DNA of 64,000 nt, taken from positions 1 to 64,000 of the forward strand of contig NDFF03000143.1 of assembly GCA_002150815.3 (NCBI GenBank). The letters run 5' to 3'. The DNA is from Grammothele lineata. Its lineage: Eukaryota; Basidiomycota; Agaricomycetes; Polyporales; Polyporaceae. Below are positions 23,186 through 34,237 of the stretch, one piece after another. The stretch's first letter is position 1; each line of letters opens with the position of its first letter. Under the pieces are notes generated by a model. The model did not search any database, had not been told where the DNA came from, and worked only from the letters and a program-made list of their open reading frames with translations. The position numbers and the translations under genes are program-made.

Positions 23186-25234
23186 TCAACGCCCCGATGG
23201 GACCATACGTGCGCGCTTGGAAGAGAGTCCCGCTGATCCCGCAGCTACTCCTTCGCGCTCCGCTGCGCGCAATCTCTTCTTCGCGCTGAATACTACGCGT
23301 TAGATGTGTGACTGGCTGATCGAGTGACACTCACCTCTTAGTAGGGGCTTTCGGCGGCTGAGCAGGAGTAGGGATAGCGAGCTCGCTGTCGGACTCGAGC
23401 AGAGCACTCAGGCTTGCTTCGACCTCTTTCTCCTCGACGTCCCTCTCCTCGCCCTCCCTCTCATGAGAACCATTTATGCCAAGGCCTGTCACACCGACCT
23501 CCCGTGCCTTTCCCTTTCCCTTGTCGTTCCCATGCTTCCTCCTACCATCCGTCTTGAACGCGTCCAAACCCATCTTCGCCTTCGACATGAGACCAATCTC
23601 CACCGCGTTACGGAGTTGCTGGAGGAACTGCACTTGCTTTGCCGCCTCCTCCTCCTTGGCTCGTACAACTTCCGCGAGGATGAGGACTTCGTCAAGCTGC
23701 TGCCTCCGCGCGAGGTCAGCGCCCATGATCTCTTCGAGGCTCTTGAGCACTTCCTTGCACTCGTCCACTGTTGGTCTGTGCGGCCACTGTGCTGGGCGGA
23801 GACGTGCGGATCCAGGCTGCGACTGAGGCTGCGACTGAGGCTGCGACTGAGGCTGCGACTGAGGCTGCGACTGAGGCTGCGGAAGAGGCTGTGACTGGCC
23901 ATTGGCGTAAGGCGTGTACGACGACGGCAGCGCGGACGAGGGCTGAGACTGGGGTTGCTGATGAGGGCGGGGCTGCGGCCGGGGTTGCTGGAGCTGCGGC
24001 TGATTGAGACGGAGACCCGGTCCGCTCTGCAGTTGTGGCGGCGAAGATAAGTCCACATCGCTGGAACGACGGGAGATGCCTGCATCAAACTCTGAGGCGG
24101 AGGGTAGGCTAGCGAGCTGCAAAGCGGCCCGCTGGAATGCATCGTCGCCCAAGGAGGGTTCTTCTGGGACTTTCGGGGACGTAGATCGGGGACGTGCGCG
24201 GGGTTGGAAGATGAGAGCTCGCTTCCGTGAAGAGCTAGGTATGGTATCATCTAGAACGGTATCGCCAGAGTGTGCACTACCAGCAGGAGAACTACGCCCA
24301 TGTCCCGCCTCGCCTGTCACCGGCCGGGTTTGATGGTCAGAGAGGGGGTGTTAAAGGGGTGGAATTCAACTAAGGCTTACCCGCTCTCGACCCAACTACA
24401 ATACGTGAAAGATTTGTTGCAACAGGAGGAGAATAGACAGCTGAAGCTGACGCCCCAGGCGTCGAACGGTTGTTTGTGACGTCGACGGCCAATGGTGCGC
24501 CCTGTTCGCTTGTGGGCGTTGGGATTGGGGAATCGCTTGGCTGAAAACCGGCGCGACTCGGAGGCTCAAGTTGGAGGTCTAACGAAGCCGCTGAAGACTC
24601 GGGGACGACCGAGCGGGCTGATAACGGTTTGGTTCAGAAAATTCGCTGCAAAAGTCTATATACGTATGAAACCCACGTATATCAGGTACTGGCGCTGGCA
24701 GCTCAGTCGTTGAGTCTGCAAAGGCGCGAGGGGAGGACACAGATGCGTCCGCAGTTTCTGTGAGATGCGGTTTTATGACCGTTTTTCCTGTCGTGACCTC
24801 TCCGCGAGGGTGTTGACTGACTGCGGGCTCCTTGCCCGCAACACTCTGATCGGTGATGGAAGCTTCTCGTTGTACCTGCTTTCCTTTCCCTTTAGTTTTA
24901 GGAGTAGTCGATTGTTTTCTGTGGGGTAGAATGATCATTATCATGCGATCGCTTACACAAACAACCTGAACTTGTGGAGCTTACCGATGTGACTTCGTGG
25001 ACGATATCGGGTGGAATATGGCAAGAATCTGGTCTATCATGTCTTCGTTCTTCTGATTCCCCTTGACTCCATATCTCTATGTAGTGTTGTGTAAAGTAAT
25101 ACGATCAGTAACTCCACACGCGGATTTCAACTCCACGGTGGTCAGCCACGGTGGAATTAGGCGCCTACCTTCGCAAGTTTCTGCAGACGGTGTCGTGAGA
25201 GCTGTTCCAGCTGCTCTCTCTGCTTTTTGTCCAT
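23186..25234 (-). CDS. SAP-like domain protein with Pro/Gln-rich repeats (571 aa)
   Basis: Six exons close in phase: 25169-25234, 24985-25076, 24677-24918, 24381-24617, 23335-24313 and 23186-23285. Residues 1-52 (SRHRLQKLAKRYGVKGNQKN...EDMIDQIL) resemble the two-helix SAP fold that binds AT-rich DNA or chromatin. The middle is Ser/Pro-rich, with a glutamine/proline/serine repeat made by a 12-bp tandem array. A predicted helix (VDECKEVLKSLEEIMGADL and following) is rich in Glu, Gln and Lys and may be a coiled coil. The tail is basic (AKKRLRAAEREG). This suggests a nuclear or chromatin protein, but no specific orthologue is recognised. The SAP call is from pattern only. A second gene at 44176-46504 begins the same way. 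Confidence 0.75.
23819..23878. repeat. 12-bp tandem repeat (5 perfect copies of GCGACTGAGGCT)
   Basis: Five perfect units are followed by one diverged unit (GCGGAAGAGGCT). It lies in the coding exon of the SAP-like gene and encodes a SQPQ repeat on the minus strand. Because the unit is a multiple of three, copy-number changes keep the frame. Confidence 0.9.
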
Positions 25235-26193
25235 GTTAGATGCAACGTTGCGCGATATGTGACGTTCAAGCGTGCTACGCGGGCGAGAAGGCAGAGTCGA
25301 GGAAGGAGGGAGAAGAGGGAGGGGATGATGGTCAGGACCAAACGACGAACAATAACAAGCGCCCGACTTCTTGCGCGGGAACAAGGCCCAAGCACAGTGG
25401 CGGTGGCCCGTCCAATTGTGAAGAGCAGTAAAATCCGACAACTACAATGCCATCAAACCCGTCATTAACTACCTAGCATCCAAAGAAGTAGGATATAAAC
25501 TTCGTACGTAGGATTGTCCGAGCCCCAGATACCTACTCGCTGTCGAGTCTCAGTCACCGCGACCACTCCAAGTTCCCGGCCCAGCGTGATCTCGTCGCAC
25601 ACATTCACTGACTTGAACACCAAATTCTCTGACGGGACATTTTACTTCTTATCACTCGCCCCATGAGCTGGCCGAGAATATACTTGATTGCATGCGTCGT
25701 ACGCGAACTATGATCGATACTTACACGTCGTGATTGAGCATTCGAATATTTGCACTCGGCGGGCTGAGACAGGTGCTTTGTTTATATGAAAACAGCTCTG
25801 CCCAAAAGCAGAATCGTTAGATCCAGGCTTCCTCCGTATCCGGTACAAAGCGGTCAATAGATGGTTCCATGAGCGTGCCGCCACTTAAGAACTCTGTTTA
25901 TAACATGCGAAGCGTTTCCGTTTGCGGGGATCTGATACTTTTAAGGTCGAGCCGATCGCAAGATCGCCAACGTTGACAACCTAGATTCGCGTGAGCGAGC
26001 AATCATTATTCTTTCCTGCGACGCTAGGTGAGTAGTGGGAGGGCCGCCGGATCGGAAACCGTTCAGATTCGACGTAGTGTACGAGTGAATCATGGGAATA
26101 TCGTATGAAACAGCGATAGAGGAATAGAACGACGGGACGAGTGAAAAGCGCGCGACCGGCGAAGCAGACATCTGAAAGGATGCTTGTAGTTTG
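25235..26193. other. Intergenic, no gene seen
   Basis: AT-richer than the flanking genes. It holds the promoter of the SAP-like gene and the 3' flank of the DUF1917 gene. Nothing else is recognisable. Confidence 0.4.
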
Positions 26194-28263
26194 CTATGCA
26201 CGGCCGCGCTTTTTCTTCGGAGTGGGTTCCTCTTCCTCCGACACGCTCTCGCTGGCCTTGCGTTTCACCGTCGCGCCACCCTTCTTCGTGCCGCCCGTCT
26301 TCAACGCCTTGAGCTCTGCCGTGCGCGCGGCTTCATCGGCAGCGTCGTCGTCCGAGTCAAACGCCTCCGCCACGGGCTTCTTTTTTGGCGCAGGCTTAGC
26401 CTTCGCAGGTGCTTTTGCCTTCGCTTTGGACGGCGGCTTAGCTGCCTTCGTAGACGGTCCGACGGGTTTCTTTTCTGGCCGCTTGTCCTCTCCGGCCTCG
26501 TCCTCGTCGGATGCAAACGGATCGTCCGGGCCAATCTTCTTCTTGAGCTTTGGTTTGGCTGCCTTGGACTCGGACGTGCCCGCCTCTGCGGCCTTCTTCG
26601 CCGTGGCCTCCTCCTTTGCTCTGCTCAGCTCCGCAAAGTACTCCTCCTTGAGTGCCTGTATGGGTCGACGGCGGATGCGGCACAGGGGCGGAGCGGTGCG
26701 ACAGAAACACGACGTCCGACGTTAGCATATGACAGCTGCGCGGATCAACCGCCCGCCGACGCGCGCCTATCCTTGCCACGGAAGGCAAATCGACGGCGAG
26801 GGAATAGAAGAGCGGGCGGACGGAGGAGCGGACGGAGCGTACCTTGATTTCCGTGTCTTTCATGAGTGCGGTGTTCTTCCAAACCTACGACATGACATGG
26901 TGATTAATGCCGTTGCGGTGGGCGGCAGTGGGTGCCGGCGGACTTACCGTTGAGGAGACGCCGCTGGGATGCTTGCTATCGAGCCCTATGGATGGATCGC
27001 CGTAGTACAGCGAGTGAAGCAAAGGCGTTTGTCAGCGTGAATAAATGAAGTGGCAGTGGAGACGGTACCGATGGACGTGTACAGGTCTGTTTTGACTCCC
27101 ATGAGGTTTACACCGTGGTTGCGCAGCAGAACTTTCATAACCTAGTATGACCGGGGCGTGAACGGCCGGGTGGAGCAGAGTGTCAAGCAGGAGACTGACC
27201 TCCGTAACGCTCTCTTGGTCTAGCGCATCAGGCATGTACACGCAAATGAGATGTGAGTAGTTTGGAGTGTCGCTCTTCGGACTGGTGGCCACTTTCGCCA
27301 AGAATGCCGACGTTGTTGAAAGAGGCCCAGAGACTAGCGAGTCTGCGTTACAACGTTAGTGAACGCTGAGTATGCGCGCTGAAAAATGCCGTACTGGCAA
27401 TGGAATTCCACACCATGTCTACCCTGTCAGGAGCGGCGAAAATAAGCCTACGACACGCGTTCAGTAATGGCTAACTCTCCAGTGAGACATGTGCACATAC
27501 CACTTTCCGACGACAAAGCCATGCTTTAGACTGATATCCTTGAGCTTCTGCGTAGCCTCACTTTGCGCCTGTAAGGACGCCCTTAAGTTAAACTTATCAT
27601 GACAGTATATGACGTCTCGGCACACCTCTTCCCGCATTTCCTTTTTGCTCTTGAGCCCCTTCTTCTTGTTCGCGCGTATAGGAATGGAGTCATCGCTCTG
27701 AAAGCGGGCGGAGCCGCGGCAGACGCGTGTCGTGTGAGTCACAGGAAAGAACAAGGCCACAAATTGACATACTTGGATTTCCTGCACACGTTCAGTCACT
27801 TCGGACACTGGGGACGGTGCGCCGTCAGTAACCACCGCTTTCGGTAAAGAGCAAGTTCTCGCGCGCACAGCACTCTGTCGCTTCAGCGATAGCCGCGTCC
27901 ATGCCCTTGTATTCAGGTCGATCCTCGGACTTGGAGACCCACAGCCACTGCGGGACAGGCAATATAGGCGGACATATCAATCGTCAAACGAGTGACGGGG
28001 GTGGTCAGCGATGTGTGACAGCCGAGTCAGGACTCAGGGTCCAGGCCGCCGCGGGGGACACACACCGGTTTCGTGCCGTCGTTCTGCACCATGGACGGCT
28101 TGTACTGGCAGAAGACATTCCGTGTGAACTTGGAGGTTGCGGCGTATACAGCCACACGGAGTACCGGGCGCACCTTAGCCAGGAACTCCTGGAGCGTTGT
28201 GTCGGATTTGGGTGTCCATTCGTACTGGTACCCTGTCGGAATGATGTCGTCCTCTTTTCCCAT
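26194..28263 (-). CDS. DUF1917 / Bles03 (C11orf68)-like protein with a basic C-terminal tail
   Basis: Eleven exons give 420 residues: 28066-28263, 27869-27947, 27773-27807, 27626-27697, 27501-27568, 27395-27447, 27200-27342, 27069-27141, 26948-26985, 26843-26884 and 26194-26655. The conserved core matches the DUF1917/UPF0696 family, whose fold resembles eIF4E: KPWLWVSK, GKWLIFAAPDRVDMVW, SHLICVYMPDALDQ and KTDLYTSIGLDSKHPSG. The last exon (268-420) is a long Lys/Ala/Glu tail ending in PKKKRGRA, a likely nuclear signal that the domain core does not have. A 45-nt segment within the first exon (28129-28173) could be spliced out in frame. The biochemical role of the family is not established. Exon chain and core identification are good. 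Confidence 0.78.
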
Positions 28264-28279
28264 CTCGCTTGTAAGAGTG

Positions 28280-29255
28280 TCAGGTGTATATGACAGTCAG
28301 ACCAGTTAAGATGATGGCGGTTGCAGTGGTCGATCTGAGGAGACGCTCAGCCGCAGCCAGCGCGACGCGTTCTTTGGCTTTGTTTGTTCGCGTCGGCGCC
28401 ACCGACGCGTTTGGCAGGTCAGTTTTTAGGGGTGTCCGATGTTTGACGCATTCCGAGTTCGCCCAACTTCGTCTGGGAACATACGAACTTGCACATACGC
28501 CAACTACAAGTGTAAGGTTGGCCCCGCTGAGAGGAAACCGCACACCCGTGGTCATCGTAAAAAATCAAGCCTCGGGGCCGAGTCGCGGCAGATATTCATG
28601 TGGCTGTCCCGGTCTTCATTCCGCGCCACCTTGGGGTGCGCCCTCGGATGGCGAGAACATCTGCGAACGAGAACACTAACATATGGCCGTACCGAAATAT
28701 GTGACATTAGATGAATGATTGGAGCAAGTCCGTTGGTCGAATGTCTGTCTATATCATCGACGACGCGAGGCTGCATACAACCTGGGCCCCTTCCAGTACA
28801 AGACGACGATAAGGCCAAGATACGAGCTCAAGGTCCGAGAGTTGCAGGCTCCGAGCAGGTCCGCGGGATAGCGAAAAACAGGGACAACCGTCTTCGATCA
28901 CCGAATACAACGGTTTCCTGCCTCACGCAGGTTGCTCCCTGCTCTTCCGGAGCGAATGGCGGCTCGTCGATAACCCCCCTCCTTGGAGAAGCACTGAGTT
29001 CCAGCGACTGGGAATCCATTACGATAGCCTCTCTAGTAACAATACGAGATAGTGGCGTGAGCGTGACTATGAATCTGCAAGCCGCGAGCGCGGCCGCGAT
29101 CGAAGCGAGGACGGCGGCCCCTGTGCGTGGATGATGACCGCATGAGCTTAGCGCAAGATCCGTCCGTGGCCCTCATTAGCTGCGTGCTGTCATCCTCGCA
29201 TTGGTTAGTTAGACACCGGAAGTTCAGATCACCTCACTCGCCGCCGCCATCGAAT
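28280..29255 (-). CDS. Possible multi-exon membrane protein (model unresolved)
   Basis: Several minus-strand segments look coding, but I could not join them with confidence. One holds VLASIAAALAACRFIVTL (about 29050-29120), one reads SSYLGLIVVLYWKGP (about 28790-28830), and one runs from GANLTLVVGVC to RLLRSTTATAIILTGLTVIYT and stops at 28280. The repeated hydrophobic stretches suggest a small membrane protein or its decayed remnant. The end lies 17 bp from the start codon of the DUF1917 gene, which is very tight for two separate minus-strand genes. No family is recognised. Confidence 0.25.
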
Positions 29256-30030
29256 GTTCGCCTCGAAGCGAGCAGAGGGAGAGGGCCTGGGCTGGGACAC
29301 GGAGCATATCCGGGATCAGAAGGTGACTCGTCGCTCTCGCGCATGCCTTACGGCCAAGCCGTTTGCGTGCGTGTCAGGGATAAACTGGAAGAAGGTCGGC
29401 CGCTGATTCGGTGGGTTCCTCGACCTTCTCGGTGAGACCGCCATTTTGGGTCCTGCCACGAATGTGCGTCGCCGTGAGCGAGGCTTGGTGCGAGTGGCGC
29501 GGATATAGCAGGTGTCTGATGGGGAGTATGGAGACCTGTGGTCCTTAATGCCCCGTCGCATTAATCGAGGAACTTGATCCGACTGTTGGAGAACAGGAAC
29601 GTCTATCATGGTGGACTGCCTTCGTTGGGACCTATCCGCCAGGAGAGTTTGAGCGTTTGTAAGAAGTGCTTACGAGGCGCCGGCCCCGTCTTCTGCGCCC
29701 TTTCTAGCCCGAGACGATCACATCCCACGCACGCGCGAGGACAGGAATGAGGTATCAAGTCATCACTACGTCAGACGCCGCAGTTCCGCCCTCCGTCGAC
29801 GGAGCCCGCTCTTCAGCGGATATAGGGCGATACCAATTGTGGTGTAAAACAACCAGTGATATGGAGACTGAAGTACCTGTAATGGATTACAACGCCCAGA
29901 CGTCAACGTGGTTCGCACGGTGTGGAACGATCCGAGATAACTCACAGGTACTAACTACAACACGAGAGCAAGTTGAGACGATATCCAGAGGCATCAAGTA
30001 TAGCACGGCAAAACATCAAGCCTGTACGCC
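29256..30030. other. Intergenic, no gene seen
   Basis: Short open frames only, without splice structure or family resemblance. It contains the 3' flank of FCF1. Confidence 0.4.
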
Positions 30031-30917
30031 TCACACTGGCGCGCCCTGGTCCGGCAGTCGCTCGATGGCGTACCGGCGGCGGACGATGTACATGAGCGGC
30101 ACGCCAGGGATCTTGCGTATCCGCCGACGGAGCTCGCGATCACACGTCGCGACGATGTAACACTTGTGCGCAGTCACGCGTTGGACAAGACAGTCGTCCG
30201 CGTACGTGCCGGAATGCGAGCATGCAAGACGCTCGAACCGCGGATCTCGTGCCACCCTGAAGTCCCGTGTCAGCGAACCAGTCGGGAACGGGGAGGCGGA
30301 GACGTACCGGAGCGCGACGCGGTAGCGGTGTCCCAGCTTCTCCAGCTCCGCCATTACGCAGTCCGTCACACATGGTATGCCTGTTGGACGTGTTATCATG
30401 AGACCGGATAGGCGAGAAGGTCCGGGAAAAAAGGGTTCGAATCGAGGATGCGAAAGTGCTTACATTTCGCGTAGAGACAGTCCATCATCCCACTGATGAG
30501 CTCTAGCTTGTTTTGGAGGCTGAAGTTGATGAAGTTGGTATCGATGAGAACACGATACGGGGGTACAAGGGCGGTATTGTGCTGGAGAAAAAGCGAGGAG
30601 GCGACCTGAGGACTGGCGGTTCAGGACCACCTGATGTGAGTACCGGCCGAGTACAAGGAGAGAATATGACGTACGCCCGCTTGACCAGCTTTTCCTTCTC
30701 CGCCTCCTCCTTCTGCTTCTGTTTCACTTGGTTCTCCTTCCTAATGGCGCCGAGAGAGTTGGAGAGCGCAGAGTTACCAGGATGCGGGAGTACGTACAGT
30801 CGGATGTCTTTTGGGTTTAGCATGCGCTTGACAAGCGCGAACTTGCGTGTTTTCTTCGCTTTGACCTAGGTTTACAGTTAGTACATGCTTTGATTTAGTG
30901 AGTATGTGACTTGCCAT
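30031..30917 (-). CDS. FCF1: rRNA-processing protein FCF1 (PIN domain, small-subunit processome)
   Basis: Needed for early pre-rRNA cleavages in 18S rRNA synthesis in the nucleolus. Six exons close in phase and give 193 residues (yeast and human about 190-198): 30911-30917, 30798-30858, 30675-30740, 30464-30612, 30308-30380 and 30031-30256. The basic N-terminus reads [20 protein letters not shown]. The PIN domain has D69 in [25 protein letters not shown] at 98-111, and [12 protein letters not shown] with D139/D140. Then comes [20 protein letters not shown], almost invariant in the family. The first exon is only 7 nt and uses a weak GTCACA donor. It is supported because it restores the family N-terminus in frame, but it is the least sure element. 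Confidence 0.9.
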
Positions 30918-33900
30918 GGCGATGATAGGTGTGATGAAGGCGAGTAGGAGAACGTCGAGAGCAGCCTCTGCAGCGAGAAGTCGCGGTGCAACTGTGCGCG
31001 TCCGAATTCCACGGGGAGTCGAAATTTCCCGGCACGTGTAAGGACCCCGGACACTTGCCTCCACGAGAGGCCGGCGAAAGGGCCGGCGACGGGCCGTCAA
31101 CCAACCGGCGCTCCGCAGCCACGGGGCCGAAAATCCCGGAGGACGCACGGCCCGGGAGAGGCCGAGGGCCGCGGCGGGGAGAGAGAGTTGCCCGTTGGAG
31201 GTTCATGCATATGCATCCGCTTCTTGGTGCAGACGTCGAACTCGGCCTGTGGATCAGTCTGATGCTCCCTTCAAACCAGAAGCCATCTGTCTCAGCTCAG
31301 GCATGTGGACCTCGACGCTTCTTCCTGTCGCCGCCGCCCTTCTTGCACGGCGCCAGCTCATCAGAACCGCGCCCTCTTCAGACAGATACACCAAACCAAG
31401 CACTCGGGCGCGGTCATTCCAGCCAACTTGCGACATCGCAGTACTGTTCTTGTCGGTAACTGTGTCGGCGTGCACCATCGGCTCAAGTGGCCGACGTCTA
31501 ACAGGGCAATAAACTCAGCCCACCGCAGCGTAATAGCTCCACGCGTCAGGTTGCGAAGGCCCCGACGCCGTGAACAGATCGACGTATAGCGCGTCGTCTG
31601 TGAACTTCTTTCTCATATTGTGTTCTTCTCGGAGCCCTTGGCACATGGATGAGTAATGTACGCGCTTGCCCTTGTACTTTTGGCTTCGTAGCGCTGATAT
31701 TCTGGCTTGAATGTTTTCCGCCAACAGAAGGGGTTCATGTCATGGGAGCACCCCGCTCGCACGCCCCCGGCAGAAAGGCGTGCCCAACATGTTTACCGGC
31801 GGCGTTGTGGCGGCATGAATCACGTACTAGTTGGTATGCGATACGATCTAAACATAATCATCACCACATATCGAACTGTATGTCGCCCTGTCTCTCACGC
31901 GCATCTGCTCACTTGACTTGACTAAGTGTAGCGTCCTCAGAGCCGCGGAGGGGCTGCACAAGCCGTTTCGCTCGGGATGCGCCATTTTCCCACCGATCGT
32001 TCAGGTAGAACCTCGGACAGAAGCGGCACAGTCCGCACATCCCCGACGGCGGAAAAGGCGGCCGACGACTTGCACACTGTCTCGATGCTGGGTTTGTTCT
32101 ACTACTACACCGGCGACTAAGGACCGGGCTCTCAGCGGAACGAACCGAACTTTCGACAAACTCATCCGCGACATATGTGAAATTTCTTGGCATATTTATG
32201 CCTCTCTCCTCCAGAAGCCCGCGTTTGACTACGGCAGCACAAGCAAGGAGCGTAACAGGCAACTTGTTTACGGCATTCCAGGACTGCGGGCTAGAGTGGG
32301 ATATACAACTTCCACATGCTCGACCACTACTCGACTTGTAATCGGCACCGCGGTAACTACAATGGATCCTCGTGGAGGGTACCTCGGGCGGGCGGGCAAC
32401 TCGGAGAGTAGCCGAGGTAGCTGCTTTCCGTGTAAATCGGGTAACGGTTTCTCCTTGGTTTCTCCACCAAGAGCGGTATGGTACAAGCTCATACTCTCGA
32501 AGCGACGTCGCCGCATGCTACATTGAGTTCGAAAGACGACAGTGCGTGTACAAATCCTAATTCCTATCAGAATGGACGGCATCGGCCATACAAGGGCACC
32601 ACAAAAATGGCCGGAGCAGCATGAGAAATTCATACACGCTTCGTCGGTTTGCGCGCGCCCGCGGAGCGGCGACTTCCCGTGGAGGAGTGATAGCACGCGC
32701 ACCATGCGTGCGCAGGTCGGTAGCCACGTTCACGGCATTTCGCCACAACGCAGAAGAGCCTCTTTCCGGGCAATTGCTGCGGCCTTCTAGGCAAGCGGGG
32801 CGAGCCGAGGCTTTTGAGCGGCGACGAGCTCTTCTCCGGCTTCCTGGAAGCCTGATTTTCATTCCTGCTGCCTCCCGAGCAAGTCGGCGAACGTCTACAG
32901 AGCATCTCCTGAGCTGGTGCACACCGGTGGTGCGCTCCTTGTACCTCGTAAAATGATCTTGCGCGCTTTCGGTTTCATGACTATACAGCGGGGCGCGCGG
33001 CGTGGACAAGTTACCGACGCGAGCGAAGATAATGCCGCACGAGCTCCCCTGGAGCGCTTTCATCTTACCATCGGCCAGAGCGTGGAAGCGGCGTGAGCAG
33101 TGACGCTTCCCCGCCTGGCCAGCCCCTGCTTCTTCCGAGCATTGCCTCTTCTCAGCACCGCGCGTGGCCACGAACGCAATCGCGCTGATCTGCACGAACG
33201 CCGCCGGCCGGTGGGAGCGTGGCGCGTCGCCCGCCCGCATCCGAAGCTATGCGCGCATCCCTGCACACGCTGCGTCCGCGGACGCGGCGCGCCCTGGGCC
33301 TTCATCCCGTCCGCGCTCTGCACGCGAGACATTATCCGCGGCGCGCTCCTTGCTTCGGACTTTCACGCGAACGCGCGCACATACTCAAGCATGGTGCGAG
33401 ACGCTTCTGGGCTTGGGCGAGGCGATGTGAGGCTACACTCAGGGGCGCGCGAGTGTGAATTTGGAGGCGAGACGTATCGGACTTGGGACTGCGCCCCGCC
33501 GCGCGCAGTGAAAGTCAAGGGTGTGAGGTGACAGGACATGCGCGCGCGCCGAGGCGGTGAAACAAACACCATTCGGACGTAGCGGATGGGAGGGCGGGCC
33601 CGCGGCGTCATTGCTCGTCATTAAAACGCTGCTGTGCCTGGCATGGACGAGCAGGTTGGCAGACGTTCAGTGACTTGATATAGTACGGGGCGGTGGGATT
33701 TTGAATGTTCGGCGGGAGGAGAGTGCGCGAAGAGCTGTGCGGCCGGCCGGCCGGCGGGGCGCCCAAATGGGGGGCGGGCGGAGGTTCCGGCCGGCGAACG
33801 AGGCTCAGGAGCGTGAAGGAGCAGAAAAAATAATGGAGAAGGTGTCTGCGGGGTCCCGGAACGTTCTGCTATGTTCGTCGCATTTCTATCAGGGGCGGCT

Positions 33901-34237
33901 GGGCGGTGGAGATGGAGAATATGGGAGGAGAAGGAGAGGGAGGAATCTGGCGGAGCACGAATCTGACCGAAGATCCGGCCGGAGGACCTCCGCGATAGCG
34001 ATTCGTGTACGCGAGGACCGGTAAGCGCACGAGACGAGAGCTAGTACTGATCGCTCCCGCCGTCCAAGGTTCGCAGGTCCCGAGACGGGCCCGTTACGTC
34101 GACAGTCTGTTCCTCCACCACGTATATAATCTCTCCATGCTCGCAACCAAGTTCTCCCCACAGCTCTCAGTTTTTCCGCGGCTTCCCCTCTTTCCCCACT
34201 CTTCCTCGCCTTCTGTCAACCCCGTGAACATATCCTC
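30918..34237. other. 3.3-kb stretch without a supportable gene; PAL promoter at its right end
   Basis: Neither strand yields a protein I recognise or an exon chain. A short minus-strand frame at 31515-31724 (starting MAENIQARISALRSQKYKGK) has protein-like composition but no partner exons. Around 33741-33790 the sequence is very GC-rich with GGCC repeats. The last 120 bp are the PAL core promoter. Confidence 0.5.
34123..34129 (+). promoter_or_regulatory. TATA box of PAL
   Basis: TATATAA, 115 bp upstream of the PAL start codon, followed by a pyrimidine-rich leader (TCTCCATGC, TTTCCCCACTCTTCC) typical of strongly expressed basidiomycete genes. Confidence 0.5.

Noticed and set aside
23463..24007. 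Plus-strand Leu/Arg- and Ala/Thr-rich repeat frames
   Set aside because: They are antisense readings of the 12-bp repeat in the SAP-like gene.
32557..33240. Minus-strand open frame of 227 codons rich in Arg and Ala
   Set aside because: GC-rich sequence readily gives long open frames. The translation has no domain pattern and many Cys/Arg runs typical of non-coding DNA.
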